Part shown: piece after piece, positions 1 to 8,690 of the stretch
How the letters are laid out: every line of letters starts with the position of its first letter
Numbering within the stretch: the stretch's first letter is position 1
NCBI RefSeq assembly: GCF_040719145.1
Contig: NZ_JBFDUZ010000005.1
Location: 284,036 to 348,035, forward strand
Direction: 5' to 3'
DNA: 64,000 nucleotides
DNA from: Paenibacillus sp. JQZ6Y-1
Lineage (GTDB): Bacteria > Bacillota > Bacilli > Paenibacillales > Paenibacillaceae
The notes under the pieces: generated by a model
Databases searched by the model: none
The model's input: the letters and a program-made list of their open reading frames with translations, nothing else
What the model was told of the DNA's origin: nothing
Program-made: the position numbers and the translations under genes

Positions 1-137
1 GCGTCACTGAAATCAACATCGAAATCGCCCCTTCCACGAAACATTCATGTTCGGTTTACAATGTAGTCGGCATCCAGCAGTTAGCGAATGACCGCCAATC
101 TGATGTAGCCTTTCGCTCCTATAACTAACATATACAT
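1..137 (-). pseudogene. Decayed NAD(P)-binding oxidoreductase fragment
   Basis: Reading leftward from an ATG at 137, one frame gives MYMLVIGAKGYIRLAVIR, a TAA stop, LLDADYIVNRT, a TGA stop, then GRGDFDVDFSDA up to the window edge. Ignoring the stops, this follows the start of an SDR-type protein: a GxxGxIG nucleotide loop (last Gly changed to Arg), an LLDA-Y-V second strand, and a GDFD-DFSDA segment. Two in-frame stops and a lost glycine fit a pseudogene that continues beyond base 1. There is no clear ribosome site. The family call is by motif only. Confidence 0.45.
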
Positions 138-393
138 GCATTCTCAAAAGCTTTTTCCTATCGGTAGGATGTGTATTCTAAGTATAGGGCATGGAACGCT
201 GCTGTCTTTGCCTTTTCCGTCGGAGTCTTTGCCTAATTCAACAGATTCATTCGCTTCATAAAAAACATCCACGAAGCTCCATGCCCGCAGAAATTAAAGA
301 TGCATTTGAATTTGAAGTAGTATTTTTGTTTTTTTGCTTGTATTTGTAGTTACCGTTCCCTTCGACTGCTCAATGGTATACATTTATAGATAA

Positions 394-424
394 AATCAAA
401 ACCACTCCTACTACGGAGTGGTTT
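394..424 (-). terminator. Rho-independent terminator of the 470-1189 gene
   Basis: AAACCACTCC / GGAGTGGTTT stem (399-408 with 415-424), 6-nt loop, followed on the minus strand by TTTTGATTTT. It lies 46 nt past the SDR stop. The remaining 138-393 stretch shows no gene I can support. Confidence 0.85.
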
Positions 425-469
425 CTGAGCATCTCGCTTGTATTGAACTATTGTTTTCCATCCAGTTGA

Positions 470-1189
470 CTACGCATTGGTGTCCAACATGGCTGGCATA
501 TTGATTTCTTTTACACAAGAGGCTTTGGAAAGGTTCATCACGCATTTTACTAAAGACACTATATCTTGAAGCGGAATCTGCGTTCCTTTGTGTGTTGCCA
601 AGACTTTCTCAACGCCATCTTCCAATGGAATCTGGGTAGCAATCTCACCCGGATTGATACAAGTCACACCGATCTCATACTTCTTCACATGCTCCCGTAT
701 CGCATTTCCAATACCACGCAAACCGAACTTAGAAGCTGTAAAGGAAACTTGCGTGAAATCATTATGTTCAAGCCCTGCCGTAGAGCCAATCAAGAAAATT
801 TTCCCGTTATCTGACTGTTTTAGATTCGGTAATAGCTTCTGTATGCAGGTAATAGCGGAAGTTACATTGATGTTGATGATGTTAACGATCTCAGCCGGAT
901 CATCGTTCTCAAAATCATAGTCATCTCGGAATCCTTTGCTTTCCCATATCCCTACATTGTAGATCAATACGTCTAATCGAACATTATGTAATGCTTTTGC
1001 AACCAGATCGCTGGCATCCGAATTCGCCAGATCCGCCTCAATCCAATATTTCTGGATACCATCTTCAACATCTAAAATGTTTGGACGCGTTCTAGAAACA
1101 ATCCAAACCTGATCACCTTGTTCCGGCAATCCTTTAACGAATGCCTCGCCTAATCCTTTACTTGCTCCAAATATAATGAAGTTTTTCAT
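470..1189 (-). CDS. SDR family oxidoreductase with Tyr-to-Phe change at the catalytic site
   Basis: 239 aa, the usual length for a classical short-chain dehydrogenase. The N-terminal nucleotide loop is GASKGLG (residues 8-14). The usual NNAG appears as YNVG (77-80), a Ser sits in GST (136), and the YxxxK motif reads FTASK (150-154). Lys154 is kept but the proton-donating Tyr is Phe, encoded TTT. The start has a good AAAGGAG site. The gene stands alone with its own terminator. The fold and cofactor binding are clear; dehydrogenase activity is doubtful and the substrate unknown. Confidence 0.85.
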   Translation of the reverse strand: MKNFIIFGASKGLGEAFVKGLPEQGDQVWIVSRTRPNILDVEDGIQKYWIEADLANSDASDLVAKALHNVRLDVLIYNVGIWESKGFRDDYDFENDDPAEIVNIININVTSAITCIQKLLPNLKQSDNGKIFLIGSTAGLEHNDFTQVSFTASKFGLRGIGNAIREHVKKYEIGVTCINPGEIATQIPLEDGVEKVLATHKGTQIPLQDIVSLVKCVMNLSKASCVKEINMPAMLDTNA

Positions 1190-1458
1190 GAGTTCTCCTT
1201 TGGGGGATGATAGTTATCTGTCGGAATGTAGCAATATACTTACCGCTCTAATTATAAACTACAATTCCATCCCTATCCATCATCAGCCACTCTTCCAGGC
1301 ATCCAGTCAGGTTGCAGTTCAGCTCTAACCCTACGGATTCTAACGATGTCCACAAAACCTATTCAGTCGATTCACAACTGCATATTCTACAACATAGTCA
1401 CTTCTCAGTTCTATCACACCTGTCGCCGAAAAGAAATTCCTGCATGTCGAATGAATAC

Positions 1459-1484
1459 AAAAAAACGAGCCTGCTAAGGCTCGC
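1459..1484 (-). terminator. Terminator of the lipoprotein gene
   Basis: GCGAGCC/GGCTCGT hairpin with a 6-nt loop followed by seven T on the minus strand, 80 nt past the stop at 1566. The gap 1190-1458 shows nothing else I can identify. Confidence 0.8.
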
Positions 1485-1565
1485 TTAATGTATTGAAGTA
1501 GCTTTATAATTACGTGTCTCTTATACGTTTGCTTTATTTATAATCTGCTCGTTAGGATGTGATGG

Positions 1566-2093
1566 TTACTTCAATCCCGACTGTGCCTTCGTGAGCAGCT
1601 TCCCACCTTGAAAAGCAATCACAGCATTGGAACCATTGCCAGCTGCACCTTTATAGCTGTACACGACCATGTTCTCTGTTTCGCTTAGCGCTTCACCTTC
1701 GCCGCCTAGAATGTTGATGACCTCTTCTACGGACATGCCAACCTCCAGCTTCTTATACTGGGCAAACGTAATCAGCACCCCGTCCCCTTTTCCAGCAGAG
1801 CCATTATTGCCTGTGCTAGTCGATGTCTGACTGTTCACACCTTGTCCAGCAGTAGCGCCACCAGCTGCATCAAGTTCTGTCATCTTTTTCTCCAATTCAG
1901 CAATTTTCTGCGCTTGCTCATCACTTTTAATACTCTGTTCATCGAGCTTTTTCTCCAGCACCGCGATTTTGTCCTGTAACGCATTCGTATCTACAGATTC
2001 AGCCGGAGTCGCTTCTGATCCACATGCAGATAGAAGCAGCATGGATAAGACCACGCTGGTTCCACCAATTACCTTTTTGTTCAATAGATTCAT
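1566..2093 (-). CDS. Lipoprotein with coiled coil and SmpA/DUF3862-like C-terminal domain
   Basis: 175 aa from the ATG at 2093, preceded by GGAGGG; a start five codons upstream would overlap that ribosome site. The N-terminus MNLLNKK plus a hydrophobic stretch ends in the lipobox LSAC, so it should be processed by signal peptidase II and anchored outside the membrane. Residues about 35-75 are a heptad-rich coiled coil (ALQDKIAVLEKKLDEQ). A Gly/Ser-rich linker follows, then a C-terminal domain with the GMSVEEVINILGGEGE signature of the BamE/SmpA-like DUF3862 group. The fold suggests protein-protein contact at the envelope; no specific role can be read. Confidence 0.8.
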   Translation of the reverse strand: MNLLNKKVIGGTSVVLSMLLLSACGSEATPAESVDTNALQDKIAVLEKKLDEQSIKSDEQAQKIAELEKKMTELDAAGGATAGQGVNSQTSTSTGNNGSAGKGDGVLITFAQYKKLEVGMSVEEVINILGGEGEALSETENMVVYSYKGAAGNGSNAVIAFQGGKLLTKAQSGLK

Positions 2094-2361
2094 CTTGAAT
2101 CCCTCCATTTTCAGATTAGCTAGCTGGTTCTAAGGTTATACCGCTATGATTTGCCTCAATGCTCTATGTAAACATATTGATATTAGTTTATCATATAGAC
2201 TAGTAATGTATCTGCACCTTTGGCTCTGAGACTTCTTGATTAGAAGCGCTCCAACATGTAACAATTTTATATATTAACACGGGTATATTCCTGTGCCGAA
2301 AAAACTCGTTTCTAAAAATATATCGGTTTACCCTCATGCCCGTTCCTATGCAACATTCATA

Positions 2362-2393
2362 TAAAAAGAGTGGTCAGAATTTCTGATCACTCT
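2362..2393 (-). terminator. Terminator downstream of rlmH
   Basis: Stem AGAGTGATCAGAA / TTCTGACCACTCT on the minus strand followed by TTTTTAT. It lies 123 nt past the rlmH stop. Bases 2109-2361 upstream of the lipoprotein gene are AT-rich with no supported feature. Confidence 0.75.
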
Positions 2394-2515
2394 CTATGAG
2401 TATCTGTTCTCAGTATCGCCTTTAACTAAATCATTGCTTCATTTCTGGTAGAGCAATTTGTATTTGAGCGATTGACCGAGATGGTTCACCATCCAAAAGT
2501 GATGGACGACGATAG

Positions 2516-2995
2516 TTACTTATGATACGGCTCTCCCCGATTAATCTTCACCGCACGATACACCTGCTCCACCAGCACCAATCGCATCAACTGATGCGGC
2601 AACGTCATCCGACCAAAACAAAGCCGTTGCTGCGCTCGTTTCAGCACCTCATCCCCAATCCCATGACTGCCACCAATCACAAACACCACATGACTATTCC
2701 CATACGTGCCCAGCCGATCAATCTCCGCCGCCATCTCCTCCGAACTCCACAGCTTCCCGTCCAGCGTCAACGCGACTACATGTGCATCCGGCTTAATCTG
2801 CGCCAAAATCCGCTCGCCTTCCTTGTCCTTCACAATCTTCACTTCCGCATCACTGAGCGTATCCGGTGCCTTCTCATCATTCACTTCCGTCATCTGAAAC
2901 TTAATATACGGCGTCAATCGTTTACTATACTCCGCAATCCCCTGCACCAAATACTTTTCTTTCAGCTTCCCTACACCAATAATCTGAATATGCAT
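2516..2995 (-). CDS. rlmH: 23S rRNA (pseudouridine1915-N3)-methyltransferase RlmH
   Basis: 159 aa from the ATG at 2995 (AAGGAG 8 nt upstream), exactly the usual RlmH length; a longer reading adds seven residues over the ribosome site. SPOUT-class methyltransferase: N-terminal [15 protein letters not shown], and the SAM-binding trefoil knot region [15 protein letters not shown] followed by [19 protein letters not shown] near the C-terminus. It methylates pseudouridine 1915 in helix 69 of 23S rRNA on assembled ribosomes. In Bacillus it lies just beyond the wal/htrA cluster; here five accessory genes separate them. Confidence 0.97.
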   Translation of the reverse strand: MHIQIIGVGKLKEKYLVQGIAEYSKRLTPYIKFQMTEVNDEKAPDTLSDAEVKIVKDKEGERILAQIKPDAHVVALTLDGKLWSSEEMAAEIDRLGTYGNSHVVFVIGGSHGIGDEVLKRAQQRLCFGRMTLPHQLMRLVLVEQVYRAVKINRGEPYHK

Positions 2996-3052
2996 AATCT
3001 GCTCCTTTATGTTCACTGTAGGACTATTTCAGCCAGAGTCCATCATTGTTCC

Positions 3053-3718
3053 TTATTCGTGAGATGCATGATCTTTCATCAGTGCAGGCAACAAAATATG
3101 ATCGATTAATCCAGCATAGAAGTTTGTATCAAACGTCTTATGCTCAATCAGCCCTCGATAACATGCCGATGAGGTGATAACCTGACAGACCATCTCAATA
3201 TCCGCACCGACAGCAACCTCTCCGCGGCGCTGTGCCCGGCGCATTAATTCCCTATTCACGTTCACCCACGGATCAAAGATGCCCGCCAATCCCAATTCCG
3301 GCAGCTCCGCATGCTGCAAAAAGGAACCGAGCTTGGCGAATATGCGGAATTTGCGTTCGTGATCTTGCATTGACGACGGCTTCACTACTGCCAGTAGATC
3401 GCCGCGCAATGTGCCGGTATCTGGTAGCGACTCCAGCTCAAGATGGCTTTGGTTCATCCATGATAAAGCATCTCGAACAACCTCGACTTTGGACGACCAA
3501 CGGCGGTATACGGTTGCTTTTCCGGCTTTGGCTCTAGTCGCAATCATATCCATCGTCATTCCGTCGTATCCGGCTTCGGCAAGTATATCGATCGCAGCTT
3601 CTAGAATTTTGGCATCTCGTGTATGGTCGCGTTTGCGTCCCATTTTGGGGACGGATGGTGGAGTCGATTCGCCCGTTCCTTGCGGCTGATTAGACTCTGT
3701 TTTGTCATTATGATTCAT
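3053..3718 (-). CDS. TetR/AcrR family transcriptional regulator
   Basis: 221 aa. After a Pro/Ser-rich N-terminal arm (residues 1-30) comes a TetR helix-turn-helix: ILEAAIDILAEAGYDGMTMDMIATRAKAGKATVYRRW (about 38-75). The C-terminal half is a typical ligand/dimer domain with a TetR_C-like layout (LGSFLQHAELPELGL..). It is divergently transcribed from the SDR gene at 3853; the 134-nt gap carries two palindromes that probably are its operators, so it likely represses both itself and the SDR pair. The ligand is not readable. Confidence 0.93.
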   Translation of the reverse strand: MNHNDKTESNQPQGTGESTPPSVPKMGRKRDHTRDAKILEAAIDILAEAGYDGMTMDMIATRAKAGKATVYRRWSSKVEVVRDALSWMNQSHLELESLPDTGTLRGDLLAVVKPSSMQDHERKFRIFAKLGSFLQHAELPELGLAGIFDPWVNVNRELMRRAQRRGEVAVGADIEMVCQVITSSACYRGLIEHKTFDTNFYAGLIDHILLPALMKDHASHE

Positions 3719-3737
3719 CGTATATACTCCCTTTTTA

Positions 3738-3771
3738 CGAAACTATATAGTTTCGGAACTTTACAGTTCCG
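3738..3771. promoter_or_regulatory. Tandem palindromic operators between tetR and SDR genes
   Basis: A perfect 18-bp palindrome CGAAACTATATAGTTTCG (3738-3755) is fused to a second inverted repeat CGGAACTTTACAGTTCCG (3754-3771, imperfect only in the centre). Both share GGAAC/GAAAC-type half-sites. Such sites between a divergent TetR regulator and its target are typical operators. The second site covers the -35 hexamer of the rightward promoter. Confidence 0.75.
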
Positions 3772-3788
3772 TTTATGTGTGATTTAAT
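3760..3788 (+). promoter_or_regulatory. Sigma-A promoter of the SDR pair
   Basis: TTTACA (3760-3765), 17-nt spacer, TTTAAT (3783-3788), 65 nt before the ATG at 3853. The -35 hexamer sits inside the second operator palindrome, so bound regulator would block it. Confidence 0.65.
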
Positions 3789-3852
3789 GTTATTATCCCA
3801 CATACAACGGGAAATATATAGATGGTATTCCATCCCAAAAGGAGCTTCTCTC

Positions 3853-4605
3853 ATGTCGAATCAATCTGTTGCGTTAATTACCGGTGCGAACAAAGGAATT
3901 GGATTACAAATTGCCAAAGATCTGGCGGGACATGGTTTCACCGTACTGATCGGTTCGCGCAATCTGGAAAATGGAGAACAAGCTGCCCGCAGCATTGGAT
4001 CGAATGCACATGCGGTCCAATTGGATGTTACGAATTCGGAGTCGATTGCGGCGGCAGCAGTGCATATTGAGCAGGCTTTCGGTCGTTTGGATGTACTTGT
4101 GAACAATGCAGGTATTTCACATGCAGGCAATCCGGATAATCCGTTTCCAAGTGGCGGTGCGGCAAGCGGCCTTTTGACCGTGGCTCCAATCGAAGATATT
4201 CGAACCATTTATGAAACAAATGTGATTGGAGTGATTGCAGTTACACAGGCGTTGCTTCCTCTTTTACGCCAAGCTCCAGCAGCTCGGATCGTTAATCTGG
4301 GCAGCACTGGCGGCTCTTTAAGCTGGAACTCGATCCCAGACAATTCGCACTGTGCAATGTATGGAGCGTATTCCGCCTCCAAGGCAGCGGTGCATGCAGT
4401 AACATTCGCCTTTGCCGCTGCCCTTGAATCGGAACATATCAAAGTGAATGCAGCATGTCCGGGCTTCACCTCCACAGCACTTAACAACTTTGCCGGTACA
4501 CGTACCGTAGAACAAGGCGCGCACGAGGCCGTTCGATTGGCTATGTTGGACTCAGACGGTCCAACAGGGACATTTTCCGATGAGGATGGACCTGTCGCTT
4601 GGTAA
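3853..4605 (+). CDS. SDR family NAD(P)-dependent oxidoreductase
   Basis: 250 aa from ATG 3853 (AAAAGGAG upstream); an earlier in-frame ATG at 3775 lies inside the promoter region. Classical SDR: TGANKGIG cofactor loop (10-17), DVTNS (about 61-65), NNAG, a catalytic Ser in LGSTGG and an intact YSASK. Closest in pattern to carbonyl-reductase-like SDRs of Gram-positive bacteria. It is first in a probable two-gene unit with the dehydrogenase at 4652 (46-nt gap) and controlled by the divergent TetR regulator. The substrate is unknown; a role in detoxifying reactive carbonyls is only a guess from the layout. Confidence 0.92.
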   Translation: MSNQSVALITGANKGIGLQIAKDLAGHGFTVLIGSRNLENGEQAARSIGSNAHAVQLDVTNSESIAAAAVHIEQAFGRLDVLVNNAGISHAGNPDNPFPSGGAASGLLTVAPIEDIRTIYETNVIGVIAVTQALLPLLRQAPAARIVNLGSTGGSLSWNSIPDNSHCAMYGAYSASKAAVHAVTFAFAAALESEHIKVNAACPGFTSTALNNFAGTRTVEQGAHEAVRLAMLDSDGPTGTFSDEDGPVAW

Positions 4606-4651
4606 TATTGATTGCTGCAATCATATGTCCAATTCGGAGGAGGAAGATATC

Positions 4652-5485
4652 ATGCGTGTTTTCGTAACAGGAGCAACTGGTTATATCGGTTCTGCGACCG
4701 TTCATGAACTTTTGAATGCAGGCCACCAAGTTATTAGTCTTGCGCGCTCGGACGAAAGTGCTGCAAAACTTCAGCAGAATGGTGTGGAAGCGCACCAAGG
4801 TGATATATATGATCTGGATACGCTCCGCGAAGGTACTGCATTGGCGGATGGCGTCATTCATCTGGCATTTAATCATGACTTTTCCCAATTCACCGAATCG
4901 CTTGAGACGGACTTGAAGGCGATCGAAGCAATGGCAGACGCGTTGAAAGGTTCCGGCAAACCTTTTGTGATGACTACACATGCCAACGGTACTGCTGCAG
5001 AACAAGTCATGCAGTCCGCTGCTAAACACGGAGTACGTACATGTATTATAGAATTGTGTCCTTCCGTACATGGCGAGGGGGATACCGGATTCATTCCAAG
5101 GCTGATAGACATTGCCAGAACCCAAGGCTACTCCGCTTATGTAAACAATGGAGACAACTGCTGGACGGCTGTACATCGCCTCGATGCTGCACATTTGTAC
5201 CGTCTTGCTCTGGAAAAAGCTCCTGCCTGTTCGCGATTACATGGAGTCGCAGACGAAGAAGTGTCCTTCCGCGATATCGCGGGTATGATTGGCAAGCAAC
5301 TCCATCTGCCGGTGGTCAGCATTCCTCATGAACAAGCTACTACGCATTTTGGTTTTCTAGGCACATTGGCAGCACTCGACATTCCAAGATCCAGTGCCGT
5401 TACACGAGATCTTTTAGGATGGTATCCTATACAACCTTCATTACTTGACGATCTTCAGCAACCCCATTATTTTAGTAAAAAATAG
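4652..5485 (+). CDS. NAD(P)-binding SDR-like epimerase/dehydratase family protein
   Basis: 277 aa from ATG 4652, preceded by GGAGGAGG; an upstream reading from 4580 overlaps the previous gene's end. The N-terminal GATGYIG loop marks an extended SDR. The C-terminal part (VHGEGDTGFIPRLIDIAR, AVHRLDAAHLYRLALEKAP, SSAVTRDLLGWYP) is characteristic of the atypical NAD-dependent epimerase group. The stretch after FVMTTHANGT is short: I do not see the linker that normally lies between the fifth strand and the following helix, where catalytic residues sit. Transcribed with the SDR at 3853. Confidence 0.85.
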   Translation: MRVFVTGATGYIGSATVHELLNAGHQVISLARSDESAAKLQQNGVEAHQGDIYDLDTLREGTALADGVIHLAFNHDFSQFTESLETDLKAIEAMADALKGSGKPFVMTTHANGTAAEQVMQSAAKHGVRTCIIELCPSVHGEGDTGFIPRLIDIARTQGYSAYVNNGDNCWTAVHRLDAAHLYRLALEKAPACSRLHGVADEEVSFRDIAGMIGKQLHLPVVSIPHEQATTHFGFLGTLAALDIPRSSAVTRDLLGWYPIQPSLLDDLQQPHYFSKK

Positions 5486-5540
5486 AGGAGAAATGCCTTC
5501 GGATGAGGAGTCTTCCCAAACATCTCCAAAAAATTGAAAA

Positions 5541-5578
5541 CTCCCTCCACACCAACCAAACGGTCAGCACGAAGGGAG
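5541..5578 (-). terminator. Terminator of the O-acyltransferase gene (minus-strand specific)
   Basis: On the minus strand, 17 nt (5562-5578) pair with 17 nt (5541-5557) around a GTTT loop using several G.U pairs, followed by TTTTCAATTTTTT. On the plus strand the same positions become A.C mismatches, so the hairpin works in one direction only. It lies 87 nt past the stop at 5666. Confidence 0.75.
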
Positions 5579-5665
5579 CACTTGCCACGCTATATCGCAT
5601 CAATACTATTATCGTCATTCCAACTTCAATATTTAATACATTATTGGAATATTGTGTAAATTAAA

Positions 5666-7822
5666 TTATTTTCCCTTAACCGCCTGCGCTACCATTGTCG
5701 CAAACACTTTTGCACCCGCCGGATTCACATGCACACCATCCGTTGCAAAGAAGCTGTTCTGCCCCTTACTTGCCGAGTACCAATCCACAACAGTAATACG
5801 CGGATCTTCCGCTGCTACAGCATTGATCGTATCATTGACGATGCTTTCCCACGAACGAGGTACACGCGTATTTACCATCACAATCTTTTTCGCACTACCC
5901 AGTTCATCGAGCAGGTCTTCCAGCTGCTCACGGGTAAAGGAACCGTTCGTACCCAGCTCCAAAATCACTGTGGAGCCGAGGTGACCTCCGCTGCGCAGCT
6001 GCTGCACCACTGCTGGTGCTTCGGTCATTTGACGACCAACGCGTCCGTCGATGGTGATGCCCGGCATCGTTTGGGTCATATAGTGCGCTACATCCAGCAT
6101 GACGGAGTCGCCGATGGCGGTGACGTTGTTGCCGGAAGTGATTTTATCCAGCGTTTTCTTGGTTGCTGCAGCAGGCAGAGACACATCGGAAGAATCCTGT
6201 TTATCACTGCCACTGTCCGCAGAATCGCTGGAGGAATCTTTGGATGAAGCATCCTGATCATCCTGTTTGCTGGATGACGGTTTGTCAGTTCCAGCGGACG
6301 ATGGATCTGTCTTGTTATCTGTAGCAGAAGTACCGTCTTCGTTGGCATCTGCATTGGAGTCTGTACCTGCATCGGTAGATGCAGAATCCCCTGTACCCTT
6401 GTCCATATCATCCGACGATGATGTACTGCTTCCGTCGGTATCGCTAGAGGTCGTGCCGTCTGTTTCTTTGTTCTCCTGATCCGAGCTGCCTTTGGACGAC
6501 TCGGTATCCTTATCCTTAGAGGAATGGGATACATTAGTTGGTGTCGTTTGACTAGAGCCTGTAATAAACACGCTCTGTGGCTGCTGAGCTTCTGCGGTTT
6601 CCTCTGTCGTCTGGTTGGATGACAGCAGATGACCGAGTACAGCTGCGGACAGGATAAAGATTGCCGCTGCTGAGCCGCCAATGATCCAGCCGCGTGAACT
6701 GCGCCAGTTGGAGCTACCGATGCGTCCGAAGGAATAACGGAAGCCTTTACGACGGATCGGCTCTTCGACGTACCGATAGGACAGTTCGGCAAGCGCGATG
6801 CTGACAGCTACCTGAATAATGGCTTTTAGAATCGAAGGCTCGCCTGTATCGATCTGCGGTGTACTGAGTGTGATCACTGGAAAGTGCCACAGGTACAATC
6901 CGTATGAACGCTGTCCCAGCCAGCGTAGCGGCTTGCATCCCACGAGCACGGCAAGGCGACTCGCTGGGTGCGCCAGTACGGCGATGAGAACAGCAGTAAT
7001 GATGGAAATGAGTACAAGTCCACCACGATACAGGAATGGCTCATATTCATTCGTATGCCAGATGGACCACAATAGGACGATCAGAGCAGCCAAGCCAACG
7101 GCATCCAGCAAGCCCTGTGCAGGCGCGGATACATTGGCTTTCAGCTTAATACTTGGCCAAACGACCGCCAGCGCCGCGCCAATCAGCAGGGCGAAGATAC
7201 GGGTGTCTGTACCGTAATACACACGGCTTGGATCGGTTCCGGGCACATACAGCACTGCCATCAGCAGCGCCGAGATGAACGCGAGACTCATAATCCAGCC
7301 GGACAAATTGCCGCGCTTGGGCAGGAATTTCATGCCCAGCATCAGGATAAATGGCCACAGCAGGTAAAATTGCTCCTCCACCGCTAGCGACCATAGATGA
7401 CCAAGCGGTGAAGCTGGACCGAAGCTTTCAAAATACGATACTTTATGGAAAATAAACCACCAGTTGCTCACGTACAACAGAGCCGCCGGAATATCTCCGT
7501 GCAAAGACGCCAGTCTGGCATGATCTCCGATCAGGCACCACAGCCCGACAACTAGAATCATCACATACATGGCGGGCAGCAGACGACGCGCCCGTCTTTT
7601 CCAAAAGTCGACCAGATCGAGGCGACGATTGCGCTCCCATTGTCCAACAAGAATGTCTGTGATCAGATAACCAGACAATACAAAAAATATCCCTACGCCG
7701 AGCAACCCGCCCGGTGCCCAGTCCGTATTCAAGTGATACAAAATGACCGCCAACACCGCAAATGCACGCAGACCATCCAGTCCGGGCATATACCGGTGAT
7801 GTTGGAGCGGTTTAGACAACAT
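5666..7822 (-). CDS. OatA-type acyltransferase: membrane acyltransferase-3 domain plus SGNH domain
   Basis: 718 aa. Residues 1-370 form an acyltransferase-3 membrane domain of about ten helices, starting MPGLDGLRAFAVLAVILYH (the family's His). A Ser/Asp/Thr/Lys-rich low-complexity linker runs about 430-565. The C-terminal SGNH hydrolase domain (about 575-718) carries the AIGDSVML block I Ser and the DGVHVNPAG Asp/His pair. This architecture is that of OatA, which takes acetyl from the cytoplasm and transfers it to peptidoglycan MurNAc, giving lysozyme resistance. The same fusion also occurs in other cell-envelope acyltransferases, so the acceptor is inferred. It is a single gene with its own terminator. 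Confidence 0.88.
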   Translation of the reverse strand: MLSKPLQHHRYMPGLDGLRAFAVLAVILYHLNTDWAPGGLLGVGIFFVLSGYLITDILVGQWERNRRLDLVDFWKRRARRLLPAMYVMILVVGLWCLIGDHARLASLHGDIPAALLYVSNWWFIFHKVSYFESFGPASPLGHLWSLAVEEQFYLLWPFILMLGMKFLPKRGNLSGWIMSLAFISALLMAVLYVPGTDPSRVYYGTDTRIFALLIGAALAVVWPSIKLKANVSAPAQGLLDAVGLAALIVLLWSIWHTNEYEPFLYRGGLVLISIITAVLIAVLAHPASRLAVLVGCKPLRWLGQRSYGLYLWHFPVITLSTPQIDTGEPSILKAIIQVAVSIALAELSYRYVEEPIRRKGFRYSFGRIGSSNWRSSRGWIIGGSAAAIFILSAAVLGHLLSSNQTTEETAEAQQPQSVFITGSSQTTPTNVSHSSKDKDTESSKGSSDQENKETDGTTSSDTDGSSTSSSDDMDKGTGDSASTDAGTDSNADANEDGTSATDNKTDPSSAGTDKPSSSKQDDQDASSKDSSSDSADSGSDKQDSSDVSLPAAATKKTLDKITSGNNVTAIGDSVMLDVAHYMTQTMPGITIDGRVGRQMTEAPAVVQQLRSGGHLGSTVILELGTNGSFTREQLEDLLDELGSAKKIVMVNTRVPRSWESIVNDTINAVAAEDPRITVVDWYSASKGQNSFFATDGVHVNPAGAKVFATMVAQAVKGK

Positions 7823-8350
7823 AATATGTCCACCGCCCTTTATGTATGCTCACAGCCTCCGTGAAGGCAGATGCTTGGTGTAACCGTCGATTCATCTTCT
7901 GCATATCTATACGTAACGTCCGAATCTTGATGTCGTTCATATTCAATTATCCTTTCCAAGGGGCCATTATTTATCCCGTGCTGCTTCATATTCCTATGCT
8001 CGCAGGAACCGACATGACCCATTATATCCAAGTATTCTGCGTGAATCGTCTCAAAGCAGTTAAAATTAATTTACAGCAAAGTCGCAAATTGACCGCACCT
8101 TCCATATAACCACAAAACTGGATGCGTCTGTCTGGATCTGGACACAAGAAAGCAAGGACCCCATCCTACTGGTCCCTGCTCCTTTGTTCATGATCTGTAC
8201 GCGCTACTGTAAGAATGTCTGGCTGGTTATAATAGTGTATCGCATTCATATTCATCGGCTGGACTCCGACCATGCGGTCGGCAGCAGCCGGTATCATCCT
8301 ATAGCTCCGTGGTCAAGCAGATTCATGAGCAAGCCGGACCGGCAGGGTAG
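7823..8350. other. Intergenic gap between acyltransferase and CxxH/CxxC genes
   Basis: 528 nt without a supported gene; short ORFs here lack ribosome sites. It should hold the leftward promoter of the acyltransferase gene, which I cannot place, and a terminator at 8151-8180. Confidence 0.6.
8151..8180 (-). terminator. Probable terminator of the htrA-side unit
   Basis: Minus strand AGCAGGGACC / GGTCCTTGCT stem (10 bp with one G.U) followed by TTCTTGTG. The U tract is weak. Confidence 0.5.
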
Positions 8351-8530
8351 TCAGACAACGAGAAATTCGCCGTGCTGGTCACAATAGATACATTTCGCAG
8401 GTGGGTCCCAATCGGAAAATTCAGTTTCCTTCAGGTCCACCACATCTGGTGCATCTTCGTATTCATCCACAAACTCCTCAAGTGCTTTTTCCACATGTTC
8501 CTTGCATACTACATACATTAGCATTCCCAT
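8351..8530 (-). CDS. CxxH/CxxC small protein (YyzF-like)
   Basis: 59 aa from the ATG at 8530 with GAGGGA upstream; the longer reading starts before the ribosome site. MYVVCKEHVEKALEEFVDEYEDAPDVV has the CxxH pair and CIYCDQ the CxxC pair, the signature of the Bacillales CxxH/CxxC family typified by B. subtilis YyzF, also found beside htrA and rlmH. The four residues probably bind one zinc. Function is not known. It follows htrA by 160 nt. Confidence 0.85.
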   Translation of the reverse strand: MGMLMYVVCKEHVEKALEEFVDEYEDAPDVVDLKETEFSDWDPPAKCIYCDQHGEFLVV

Positions 8531-8690
8531 TGTCCCTCTTTCCGTGCCCGTCACTTCAAATTTGATATATTGATTGTTTCGTCGAGTATCGCATCATCTT
8601 GCTCTAGATCATTACACGATTATGGTATCATCCAATCGCTGGATGACATCATTGATTCGACGATGCTCTGTTCATCCATTCATAGTTCGT

